From the NCBI GenBank assembly GCA_019638625.1, contig JAHBTK010000001.1:1145627-1209626 (forward strand): a stretch of DNA of 64,000 nucleotides, written 5' to 3'. Position numbers and translations under genes: made by a program. The notes under the pieces were generated by a model. The model ran no database searches. It saw only the letters and a list, made by a program, of their open reading frames with translations, and was not told the origin of the DNA. The DNA comes from Chitinophagaceae bacterium (lineage in GTDB: Bacteria > Bacteroidota > Bacteroidia > Chitinophagales > Chitinophagaceae). Positions 8,746-16,746 of this stretch are shown one piece after another (within the stretch, counting starts at the first letter, position 1; the number at the start of each line of letters is the position of its first letter).

Positions 8746-10065
8746 TCAGCCGATACCGTATTGTTTACGTACTATAGATAAAAAGCCTGCTTTCTCCAAC
8801 TTATGCAGGGGAGCAAGGAATGTAACCTGTACAACCCCCGGGTGACGCCCTATCTCTATGGCGCCGTTAATGGTAGCACGGTTCCTTACTTCAGCCACGC
8901 TCATGTCAAGTAATCTGGCTGCACGTTGTAAACCATTGTCGGTTGCCATATTGAGATTTGCTCCTGTGCCTACTACTGAAATAGGAGCACATTCTTCTAT
9001 CTCTTTCATATTCCACTGTTTGGCAAGTGCGGCCGCTTCCGCATTTTCCTCTTTTGTAAAGGGTTTGGCAAGGAAAGGCAGATCTTCTTCCAGCGGAAAT
9101 ATTACAGGGCCTTCCAGTGGGCAATTTTTTAACACATTCACCTGCAGCTCAACTTTTCCGGCAACATCCATCGTATGCCCGGCTATTTCACCATCTCCCT
9201 GCAATGCGTGCATATCGCCCATGTAAATTCCGGCGCCTTCTACTTTTACGGGCGCCACAACAATAGCACCCGCCCGAACGATATCAATATCCATATGACC
9301 GTCTGTACGACACTCAAGCTCCTCTGCAGTAAGTGCAAGCTGGTGCGGCGCCCCGATCAGGAACACTCCAAAATCGCCTGCGTTATGTGAGTCGGGTATT
9401 TTAACGGATGGTGTAGTACCCAACTGTCCAAGAAAAGGACGCAGCCGCGCCATTGCCCCGGCGAGATGGTGCGGCGCATACAGTAAAATGGAATGCTGTA
9501 TGCTGCATTGAGGGCCGTTAGCATACATACCGGGATCATGCGCAATTTTTTCTGCACCTTCCTTATTCAGGGTAATACCAATATGCTTTTTTTCATCAAA
9601 TACCACTGTATAACCATGTTCAATACGAAAAGGGGTTACGGGCGTGCCACACTGCGCGCATCTTACAGCATCCTGGCCAATGCCTACTTCCTTTGTAACG
9701 GGATTGACGGTCTGGCATTGGGGGCACCGTTTAGCAACGTAAGGATCCCCGTTAAAATGACCTTCAACGAGCGTATCATGTCCTGAAGCTGTTGCAAGCG
9801 ATGTAATTTCAATCTTTTTAATGTTGATGATCACGGCATCACCCACGCTCGCGCCTTCAACATACACAGGATGCGTTACTTCATGCCCGCCCATGAGTTC
9901 CGGCGTAATCATGGGTCCCCAGCATCCGGGAGCGGTATGCGCCTCTATAAGTCCACCATCACATACCGGCCCCAGCATGGGCTGCGAGGGGTCAAGTACA
10001 CCGTTTGTCAGCCTGTCTACGATTACTTTTTCTGACGCTTTGGAGGGAGTAGTTGCGATATTCAT
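8746..10065 (-). CDS. Acetamidase/formamidase family protein with zinc ribbon
   Basis: 439 residues of the FmdA/AmdA family, which hydrolyses formamide, acetamide or related short amides to the acid and ammonia. Family features: GPMITPELMGGHEV, an acidic/histidine-rich core (EAHTAPGCWGP, GHDTLVEGHFNGDPYV) and DGHMDIDIVRAGA. An inserted zinc ribbon is visible: Cys114 and Cys117, then Cys136 and Cys139. There is no signal peptide, so it is cytoplasmic although its neighbours are exported. It lies 18 bases downstream of the DUF1080 fusion, so it is probably co-transcribed with it. The real substrate is unknown; some PGAP-style annotations of this subfamily simply say acetamidase. Confidence 0.8.
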   Translation of the reverse strand: MNIATTPSKASEKVIVDRLTNGVLDPSQPMLGPVCDGGLIEAHTAPGCWGPMITPELMGGHEVTHPVYVEGASVGDAVIINIKKIEITSLATASGHDTLVEGHFNGDPYVAKRCPQCQTVNPVTKEVGIGQDAVRCAQCGTPVTPFRIEHGYTVVFDEKKHIGITLNKEGAEKIAHDPGMYANGPQCSIQHSILLYAPHHLAGAMARLRPFLGQLGTTPSVKIPDSHNAGDFGVFLIGAPHQLALTAEELECRTDGHMDIDIVRAGAIVVAPVKVEGAGIYMGDMHALQGDGEIAGHTMDVAGKVELQVNVLKNCPLEGPVIFPLEEDLPFLAKPFTKEENAEAAALAKQWNMKEIEECAPISVVGTGANLNMATDNGLQRAARLLDMSVAEVRNRATINGAIEIGRHPGVVQVTFLAPLHKLEKAGFLSIVRKQYGIG

Positions 10066-10083
10066 AATTAAAGATTTTACAGC

Positions 10084-11910
10084 CTAATTATTTTTTTTAA
10101 CGGGTGGATACCACATTATCATGGGGTCGGGCCCCAGTCCGGATTTTATTACATTTACAACTGAAAGTGTTTTCATATCAATTACATGAATACCATCAGA
10201 GTCAGCACCACTCACTTTTATTTTTTCCGAACCATCCGGCAATATCTCCGTTTCCATGGCATCTTCGCAGCCCACAAATGCATAGTTCCCATCAGGTGAA
10301 AGCTCTACGCCAATAGCATACCGGCCAACGGGCAATCTTTTGATCTCTTTTCTGGTCGCTACATCTATAATGGTGAGTGTTCCGTTTTTTACCCATCCGG
10401 GTATCAGGGCTAATTTTCCATCATCCGTAAAGCGGATACGGACGGGCATTCCCTTGCATTCGAAAGTTTCCACAGGTTCATGCGTTGCCAGATCCACAAT
10501 AGTGATAGTACCTGCTGTTTGATTGGCCGCCCACAAATACTTTCCGTCCGGAGTGAAAGCCATTCCTTCACATCCGGGACCCGCAGGTATTTGTTTAACC
10601 AACTGACCGGTGGCGCGGTCAATCACGGAAATGTTCTCCGACACAATATTGGCAGTGTACAGGTATTTTCCGTCGCGGGATACATACACCATATGCGATA
10701 TTTTTCCATGCGTGGGGATCGTCCGGGTAATAGTGTGGTTCTGTGTTTCAACTTCAACAACATACCCCGATTGCCCCGCGGTAAAATAGGCATGCTTTCC
10801 ATCAGGAGCCATACCTGTTCCATGTATGCGTACATACTTTCCTGTTGGGATCTCCATGATCATTTTCCTGTTGATAAGATCAATCACGGAAATGGTATTC
10901 CCGGGTGGTTCGTAGCTGCTTAAATACGCAAAACGTTGGTCGGGGGCAACGGTGATTTCATGAGGATTCGGGCCGGTAGGGATCGTTTCCTTTACCATAA
11001 ATGTTTCGGGGTCAATAAATGAAAGTGTATTGGAATGCTTGTTGGCGACTAGGAGGGTAGGACGGGTATAAGCATTGGCATCCCGTGCATCATTGAGCGA
11101 CGTGATTTCTATTTTTCTAAAGATCATTCCTGCACTTTCCGACTGCACCTGTATCCTGCCCCGCGATGGACGTACATTTGATGCGTAATTTACGAGCACC
11201 CCATTCAGATAAATGGCAATACTTTCTCCCCTTACATAACATTCTATCTTATTCCATTGCCCGACAGGCTTTTCTATATCATCTTTTCCGCGGAATCCTT
11301 TTACGTCTTTCCATTGGGGGTCTCTTCCATACCAATTGATGCGTCCCGAATTTACCGTTACTGATTTTCCCGACGGATCAAAGACATAGCAATTCTCCTG
11401 TTTTTCTTTCGCTACGGGAACTGTTATTTCAAATTTGCGTGTTCCGTCTCCTACAACAAGAAGGTCGCCGGTGCCTCCTTCTATGATCTGACATTCGATA
11501 GAATGCATCCAGATACCGCTATACCCCCCGTCAATTCCCTGGGAATGCAACAATATTCCCCCGTCCATGGCTTTTTCCTTCCGCGGATCGTGCGTTTTAC
11601 CTGTCCATTTATATTCAGCCACAAGTTTGTAATTGTCATACTCTTCGTTGGTGGTGATACATCCCCATTCTTCTCCCGAAATATGCAGCATTCTATTTTT
11701 GACGGTAAACACCTGCTTGGGATCATTGTCACGTCCCCGGTTCTGCAAAAAGATATACCAGCCATCGAGATTTTTCCCATTGAATAACGAAATGGCTTTG
11801 TTCCCCCGGGGCACTTCCCTTGATACCTTTGTCTGGGAATAGCCTGTATTGCAAAAGCTAAAACACAACCCGAAAAGTATCAACAGGCTGTTACGTAATG
11901 TCATCATCAT
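10084..11910 (-). CDS. Exported DUF1080 (3-keto-disaccharide hydrolase) domain fused to YVTN beta-propeller
   Basis: 608 residues. Signal peptide about 1-25 (ending near GYSQ). A DUF1080 concanavalin-like domain follows at about 38-272: ISLFNGKNLDGWY, the tail GGILLHSQG, a conserved IWMHSIECQIIEGGTGD, and QWNKIECYVRGE with GVLVNYASN. From about 283 to the end is a seven-bladed YVTN propeller collinear with the protein at 6199-7263. The two halves normally occur as separate proteins, so this is a fusion of a glycoside-acting domain and a propeller. It is the first gene of the leftward operon and faces the RidA operon across a short gap holding two matching palindromes. A second start two or three codons in (the N-terminus is MMMT) is possible. 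Confidence 0.8.
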   Translation of the reverse strand: MMMTLRNSLLILFGLCFSFCNTGYSQTKVSREVPRGNKAISLFNGKNLDGWYIFLQNRGRDNDPKQVFTVKNRMLHISGEEWGCITTNEEYDNYKLVAEYKWTGKTHDPRKEKAMDGGILLHSQGIDGGYSGIWMHSIECQIIEGGTGDLLVVGDGTRKFEITVPVAKEKQENCYVFDPSGKSVTVNSGRINWYGRDPQWKDVKGFRGKDDIEKPVGQWNKIECYVRGESIAIYLNGVLVNYASNVRPSRGRIQVQSESAGMIFRKIEITSLNDARDANAYTRPTLLVANKHSNTLSFIDPETFMVKETIPTGPNPHEITVAPDQRFAYLSSYEPPGNTISVIDLINRKMIMEIPTGKYVRIHGTGMAPDGKHAYFTAGQSGYVVEVETQNHTITRTIPTHGKISHMVYVSRDGKYLYTANIVSENISVIDRATGQLVKQIPAGPGCEGMAFTPDGKYLWAANQTAGTITIVDLATHEPVETFECKGMPVRIRFTDDGKLALIPGWVKNGTLTIIDVATRKEIKRLPVGRYAIGVELSPDGNYAFVGCEDAMETEILPDGSEKIKVSGADSDGIHVIDMKTLSVVNVIKSGLGPDPMIMWYPPVKKNN

Positions 11911-11950
11911 GATCGCTTTTAAAGTTTAGGGCAAGATACGAATTGTTTAA

Positions 11951-11965
11951 ATATGTATTACATAT
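11951..11965. promoter_or_regulatory. Palindromic operator, left copy
   Basis: Perfect 7-1-7 palindrome ATATGTA-T-TACATAT, 40 bases upstream of the leftward DUF1080-fusion start. The same palindrome recurs at 12012-12026 with only the central base changed. TGTAnTACA cores are typical of GntR-family (FadR/FCD) repressors, which is inference; no regulator gene lies in the window. Confidence 0.65.
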
Positions 11966-11991
11966 TTATTTTTCTATTTCATACTAATCCC

Positions 11992-11999
11992 TATTTTTG
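11992..11999 (+). promoter_or_regulatory. -7 promoter box for the RidA operon
   Basis: TATTTTTG matches the Bacteroidota -7 element TAnnTTTG. It predicts transcription starting near 12004-12006, about 22 bases before the ridA-like ATG. No convincing -33 TTTG was found at the expected spacing. Confidence 0.5.
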
Positions 12000-12011
12000 T
12001 TTAGAATTGTA

Positions 12012-12026
12012 ATATGTAATACATAT
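12012..12026. promoter_or_regulatory. Palindromic operator, right copy
   Basis: Perfect palindrome ATATGTA-A-TACATAT ending one base before the RidA start codon, inside the predicted 5' leader just downstream of the -7 box. A bound repressor here would block RNA polymerase escape. Centres of the two copies are 61 bases apart, roughly six helical turns, which would allow cooperative binding or looping. Confidence 0.65.
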
Positions 12027-12027
12027 C

Positions 12028-12411
12028 ATGAAAAAGCAAGTAATATCCGGAGAGGGTGTTCCCCAGAGCAAATTGCCTTTTTCACCGGCAATAAGAGTGG
12101 GAGATTTCCTCTTTTTATCAGGACAGGCCTCTGTAGATATGGAGGGCAATATTATTTCAGGAACTTTCGAAGAAGAATGCAGGAGGTCATTCGAGAATAT
12201 TAAGAAAATACTGGACGAAGCAGGCGTGGGATTTCAGGATGTAGTTCAGGTAAGAAACTACGTAGGTAAGCAGGAGTATTTGTCCGAATTCAACAGTATA
12301 TACAAAGAATATTTCAGTGCGCCTTACCCCGCCAGGACCACCATAATGGGCTGTCTCGGTGACCTGCTAAAATTTGAAGCAGATGTTGTAGCATATAAAA
12401 GGCAGCAATGA
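12028..12411 (+). CDS. RidA family enamine/imine deaminase
   Basis: 127-residue cytoplasmic YjgF/YER057c/UK114 protein. Conserved features: FLSGQ near residue 29, Arg103 in PARTT (binds the substrate carboxylate) and Glu117 in KFEADVVA. RidA proteins hydrolyse reactive 2-aminoacrylate-like intermediates released by PLP lyases, which fits the threonine-synthase-like PLP enzyme at 2339-3430. It is the first gene of a seven-gene rightward operon, and its stop overlaps the next start as ATGA. Its leader contains the right operator, so it is likely controlled with the leftward operon. The specific imine is unknown. Confidence 0.9.
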   Translation: MKKQVISGEGVPQSKLPFSPAIRVGDFLFLSGQASVDMEGNIISGTFEEECRRSFENIKKILDEAGVGFQDVVQVRNYVGKQEYLSEFNSIYKEYFSAPYPARTTIMGCLGDLLKFEADVVAYKRQQ

Positions 12412-13880
12412 GTTACCGGGTCGCCATATTAGGTATTTATCACGAATCGAATACATTCGTCAAGGTTCCTACTACCCTGGATGACTTCCGCAATGGTCAC
12501 CTGATGAAAGGGTGGGCCATTTGTGCTGAGTATGCTTCCGCACATCACGAAATAGGCGGTATGCTTGAAGTACTCAATCGGGAAGGGATCGAAATAGTTC
12601 CCGTTTTTTTTGCGGAGGCCACGCCGGGGGGAAAGATCACTGCCGGAACCTGCACACAATTATTAGGCGAAATGTTCGAAGTGCTCCGAAAAGTGCTGCC
12701 TGTTGATGCCTGCCTTGTTGTGCCCCACGGGGCGGCAGTGTGCGAAGAACATGCAGACATGGACGGCTATTGGTTGTCTGTACTAAGGAACCTGGTAGGT
12801 GAAAAAACGCTCATAGTCGGTACACTCGATCCACATGCTAACGTAAGCAGTGCAATGATAGAAGCCACAGATGTACTGGTTTCTTATAGAACAAACCCTC
12901 ATATTGATCAGCGCCGTACAGGAACCGAAGCGGCAGAGCTTCTGGTCCGTATGCTTAAGAATGAAATTGTTCCTCATCAGCAATTGTTGCAGTTACCGCT
13001 GGCTATAAGCATTGAGCAGCAATACACGTCAAAAGACCCCTGTAGAAGTTTGTATGCACTGGTCGACGAATTGCGTAACAATGATCCTATATTGTCCATA
13101 AGCATCAACCTGGGCTTCCCTTATGCCGACGTAAGGGAAATGGGCAGCACTGTCATTATTATTACCAATAATCAGCCTGAAAGTGCACAAAAAACGGCCC
13201 GGCATATAAAAAAATATATCGTTGACCACCAGGAGGATTTCAGGGGTATAAAAAAAGACGTTAACGCCGTCATAACCTCGCTGGGCAGCTCCGAAAAGCC
13301 AGTGCTCATGCTCGATATGGGCGACAACGTGGGGGGAGGAGCTCCGGGCAACAGCACCGTACTGCTGGATGCAATAGAAAAAGGAGGTGTTCATAAAGCA
13401 TTTATCTGCCTTTATGATCCCAATGCGGTATTACAGACATCAGATTATCAAACGGGCGACCAGTTTGAACTGGTTGTTACCGATCACCTGAATGTGAAAA
13501 AATATTATGATGTAGCACTCATCAGTTGTGGCGATGGGAAATTTCACGAACCCGATCCACGGCACGGCGGGCAGGCGCATTTTGATATGGGACGGATAGC
13601 GATTGTCAGAACTGCCAGGGGGAATGTCATTATGCTGACATCATTAAGGATATCGCCTTTCAGTTTGAAACAACTCACCCATTTTGGTATCAATCCGGAT
13701 ATGTTCGATGTAGTGATAGCCAAAGGCGTGAATGCTCCCATTGCCGCTTATGCTCCTGTTTGTCCAACCATCCTACAGGTCAATACCCCAGGCTTCACGC
13801 AGGCAGATATGACCTTGTTTGCCTATGCCAATAGAAAAAAACCCATGTTTCCTTTTGAAAAAATAACTATGGATGATTAA
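12408..13880 (+). CDS. M81 family metallopeptidase (MlrC-like)
   Basis: 490 residues, the usual length for the M81/MlrC family, named after microcystin-degrading MlrC. Family features: ILGIYHESNTF at the N-terminus, LVVPHGAAVCEEHADMDG, GTLDPHANVS (metal-binding Asp and His near 140), YRTNPHIDQRRTG, and LMLDMGDNVGGGAPGNST in the C-terminal domain. There is no signal peptide. Most members are of unknown substrate and several cluster with amino-acid or lactam catabolism. Overlaps of four bases with RidA and eight bases with the following SMP-30 gene show tight coupling. It probably opens an amide or lactam in the pathway; microcystin itself is unlikely. Confidence 0.85.
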   Translation: MSYRVAILGIYHESNTFVKVPTTLDDFRNGHLMKGWAICAEYASAHHEIGGMLEVLNREGIEIVPVFFAEATPGGKITAGTCTQLLGEMFEVLRKVLPVDACLVVPHGAAVCEEHADMDGYWLSVLRNLVGEKTLIVGTLDPHANVSSAMIEATDVLVSYRTNPHIDQRRTGTEAAELLVRMLKNEIVPHQQLLQLPLAISIEQQYTSKDPCRSLYALVDELRNNDPILSISINLGFPYADVREMGSTVIIITNNQPESAQKTARHIKKYIVDHQEDFRGIKKDVNAVITSLGSSEKPVLMLDMGDNVGGGAPGNSTVLLDAIEKGGVHKAFICLYDPNAVLQTSDYQTGDQFELVVTDHLNVKKYYDVALISCGDGKFHEPDPRHGGQAHFDMGRIAIVRTARGNVIMLTSLRISPFSLKQLTHFGINPDMFDVVIAKGVNAPIAAYAPVCPTILQVNTPGFTQADMTLFAYANRKKPMFPFEKITMDD

Positions 13881-14685
13881 GCCTGGCGGTAACATATCAA
13901 AAATGGCAGATCTGCCTTTTTATACGGAAGGACCGGTTTGCGACACGGAGGGGAACATTTTTATTACAGCCCCGGCAGGTGAACAGATTTACCAGCTCCA
14001 TATTGACGGTAGCTTTTCCAGGTGGTCAACGTCAGGTTGGCCCAACGGCCAGGCGATACTTGATAATGGCGACCATTTGATATGTGACAGCAAGCTGGGG
14101 GTGATCAGAAGATTCAATCCATATGGAGCATGGGTTGCTGATGAAACAAAAAATTTTTACAACGGCCAGGTGATCACCTCTCCTAATGATCTGGCAGTAC
14201 TACCCAATGGAGGTATTTATTTTACTGATTCTGTGAGGCACCAGGGGAGCGTGTGGTTTAAGGACCCTTCCGGAAAACAGGAGATCGTTGCGGATGGATT
14301 GGATTATCCTAATGGCATCGTGTTCTGCATGGAAAGAAATTGCTTGTTTGTGGCTGAAAGCTACCGGAACAGGATATTAAAAATCACACTGGAAAGGAAA
14401 GGGAAAAACAATGTACAGGTTTTTGCGGATCTTCCGGTACATCCGTCAGGAAATGAGATCGATAATCTGCCTGATGGAATGGATATAGACAATAATGGAA
14501 ATTTATGGATAGCGCATTATGGTATGGGAGCGATACAGGTACTGTCGGCTGAAGGAAAGCTTTTACACTCCATTGATACACATCTGCCGCTAACCAGCAA
14601 TATTTTTTTAACAGCGGGAAAAGCGATCATTACCGGTGGGTACGCAGAGCCAGGTCCCGGAGCCGTTATGATCGTATACCGCTAA
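13873..14685 (+). CDS. SMP-30/gluconolactonase/LRE family protein
   Basis: 270-residue six-bladed propeller of the SMP-30 family, calcium- or zinc-dependent lactonases acting on sugar lactones. The metal Glu is in YTEGPV (about residue 18), SPNDLAVLPNGGIYFTD carries the metal Asn, LDYPNGIVF and the Asp in PDGMDIDNNGNLWIAHY complete the site. No signal peptide is present. The start at 13873 overlaps the M81 stop by eight bases; a second ATG at 13903 (MADLPFY) is a possible alternative and would still include the metal Glu. With a dehydrogenase pair downstream it could hydrolyse a lactone made by sugar oxidation. Confidence 0.85.
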   Translation: MIKPGGNISKMADLPFYTEGPVCDTEGNIFITAPAGEQIYQLHIDGSFSRWSTSGWPNGQAILDNGDHLICDSKLGVIRRFNPYGAWVADETKNFYNGQVITSPNDLAVLPNGGIYFTDSVRHQGSVWFKDPSGKQEIVADGLDYPNGIVFCMERNCLFVAESYRNRILKITLERKGKNNVQVFADLPVHPSGNEIDNLPDGMDIDNNGNLWIAHYGMGAIQVLSAEGKLLHSIDTHLPLTSNIFLTAGKAIITGGYAEPGPGAVMIVYR

Positions 14686-14693
14686 ATAATTTT

Positions 14694-15782
14694 ATGACTA
14701 TACCAATAACCATAACCCGGGTAGTTGCTATTTTTTTTATTATAAAAGTTATGATAATATCTACGATTCAGCTTCATGCACAACAGGTACCTGTTTTAAC
14801 CGGACTACCGGCCTTACCCGATAAAAATGGATTCGCGGGTATGTTTGCTGGAGTAAGCGGGGGAAAACTGTTTTGTATGGGAGGAGCCAACTTCCCCGAA
14901 AAAATGCCGTGGCAGGGGGGAAAGAAAAGGTGGTATGACAATATCTATATGCTGAAAGACGGAAATAAATGGGTAAAATTATCTCAACGGCTTACACAGC
15001 CCATTGCCTATGGTGTTTCTATATCTTACCAGGATGAAATTTTCCTGATTGGTGGATGTGATAGAGACCAGCATTTTAATCGTGTGATTAGCTATAAATG
15101 GACTGGAAAGTCGCTGGAATATCAGGAGTATCCTCCACTTCCCATTCCCATGGCTTACATGGCCGGTACGCTTATAAAAGATAAAATTATTGTAGCAGGC
15201 GGGATGGAGATACCTGAAGGGACCGCACTTCGCAGAAGCTTTATTCTTGACCTGCAAAGCCTGCAGCAGGGATGGGCAGAAATTGACCCCTGGCCGGGAC
15301 CGGAAAGAGTGTTACCCGTATGCGCATCGTCAGAAAATGATTTTTATTTGTTTAGCGGAGAAACAACCGTTACGAACAGGATTGGAACAAAATTACCGTT
15401 GATATTACAAGATGCATACCGTCTTAAAATAGATGCTACTGACAAAAACCATCCTTATAAATGGCAACTCCTGTCTCCCATTCCTAAAGGCGTGGCTGCC
15501 GCCGCCACGCCCCTGCCGGTGTTAAAAGATGGCAGATTCTTTTTTTGGGGAGGTGTGGATGCGCTGTCACGGCTTCATGAGGATCCTGCCACATTTCCGG
15601 GGATCCCGGATGATATCCTGTTGTATGATCCCGCCAAAGACCTGTGGAGCTATTTAAAAAAGGAGGCGGTCTTTCCTGCAAGAGTTACTCTTCCTGTTGT
15701 ATTTTGGAAGGATCAATGGATATTCATCAGCGGTGAGGTAAGGCCAGGGGTGAGAACAAACACGATAACAGCACTGAAATGA
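14694..15782 (+). CDS. Exported cyclically permuted mutarotase (kelch-type)
   Basis: 362 residues with an N-terminal signal (hydrophobic to about residue 28, LHAQQ). The sequence just after it, GFAGMFAG then LFCMGGANFPEKMPWQGG, is the hallmark of the cyclically permuted mutarotase family related to sialate mutarotase NanM. Kelch repeats follow (IYQDEIFLIGGCDRD-like strands, IIVAGGME, FYLFSGE, FFFWGGVDAL). It would interconvert anomers of a sugar in the periplasm. It sits nine bases after the SMP-30 gene. No sialic-acid lyase or kinase is present, so sialate is only one possible substrate. Confidence 0.8.
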   Translation: MTIPITITRVVAIFFIIKVMIISTIQLHAQQVPVLTGLPALPDKNGFAGMFAGVSGGKLFCMGGANFPEKMPWQGGKKRWYDNIYMLKDGNKWVKLSQRLTQPIAYGVSISYQDEIFLIGGCDRDQHFNRVISYKWTGKSLEYQEYPPLPIPMAYMAGTLIKDKIIVAGGMEIPEGTALRRSFILDLQSLQQGWAEIDPWPGPERVLPVCASSENDFYLFSGETTVTNRIGTKLPLILQDAYRLKIDATDKNHPYKWQLLSPIPKGVAAAATPLPVLKDGRFFFWGGVDALSRLHEDPATFPGIPDDILLYDPAKDLWSYLKKEAVFPARVTLPVVFWKDQWIFISGEVRPGVRTNTITALK

Positions 15783-15795
15783 TAAATGATCTGTA

Positions 15796-16737
15796 ATGGA
15801 ATACGTTAATAAAGCCGGTTTACATATCTCACGTTTAACATTGGGGACGGTGGCATTGGGAATGAACTACGGGATATCCAATGATTCGGGACAACCTTCC
15901 GATCAGGAATCGCAGGAGATCCTTTCGACAGCGTTTGATCTGGGCATCAACACATTTGATACGGCCAACGATTATGGCTGTGCCGAAGCGCTCATAGGTA
16001 AATATTTCGGACACCCAAAAAATGAGAGGGAACCTGTAATCGTAACAAAATTTAAATTGAACGCTAAAGATATTTTCAACAGAAAGAAGATAAGGGAAGA
16101 AGCATTGAAGAGTATACAGGCATCACTGCGATCGTTACAAATAAAACAAGTGCCGATTGTATTGTATCATAAGGACGAGCACGTTCCGGCAGGAATTTTA
16201 ATGGATATATTGCCACCGATTTTTGCTGAATTGAAGAAGGAAGGACTCGTGAATATCACAGGGATCTCCCTCTATTACCCCAACGAAATAGAAACGCTCG
16301 TTAAAGAAGACTTATTTCAGGCCTTTCAGATCCCCATGAATGTGTTTGACTGGAGGCTTATAAGAACAGGGATGTTACCTGCCTTAAACCGGTCGGATAA
16401 AATAGTATTTATTAGAAGTGTATTTCTGCAGGGGTTGTTTTTTATGAATGCAGCATCTTTGAAAGGCAAGCTCACCGGCGCGGAAAAGTATCTGAACGGG
16501 TTAAAGCATATAGCACAGCAGGAAGGAATTAGCGTTACTCAACTTGCCTTTTCGTTTGTGCGGGATACTGAAGGCATTACCAGCCTGATATTTGGAGCTG
16601 TCAACACGAGGCAGATAAAAGAAAATATACACCTGCTCAACGGGCCCTCTCTTAGTGCGAAAGCCAGAAATGATATTGAGACATTGGTATTTGATATACC
16701 AGAAGATATAATCGTTCCCGGTAAATGGTTGAATTAA
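15796..16737 (+). CDS. Aldo/keto reductase
   Basis: 313-residue TIM-barrel NAD(P)H oxidoreductase. LTLGTVALGMNYG opens strand 1; the catalytic set is Asp and Tyr in FDTANDYG, Lys in VTKFKL and His in LYHKDEH. Cofactor-binding FGAVNTRQIKENI is near the C-terminus. The family resemblance is closest to sugar dehydrogenase-type AKRs (galactose/fucose dehydrogenase-like). It lies 13 bases after the mutarotase and nine before an SDR, in one operon. Likely oxidises or reduces a sugar or sugar acid in the cytoplasm. Confidence 0.85.
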   Translation: MEYVNKAGLHISRLTLGTVALGMNYGISNDSGQPSDQESQEILSTAFDLGINTFDTANDYGCAEALIGKYFGHPKNEREPVIVTKFKLNAKDIFNRKKIREEALKSIQASLRSLQIKQVPIVLYHKDEHVPAGILMDILPPIFAELKKEGLVNITGISLYYPNEIETLVKEDLFQAFQIPMNVFDWRLIRTGMLPALNRSDKIVFIRSVFLQGLFFMNAASLKGKLTGAEKYLNGLKHIAQQEGISVTQLAFSFVRDTEGITSLIFGAVNTRQIKENIHLLNGPSLSAKARNDIETLVFDIPEDIIVPGKWLN

Positions 16738-16746
16738 AATAAAGGT

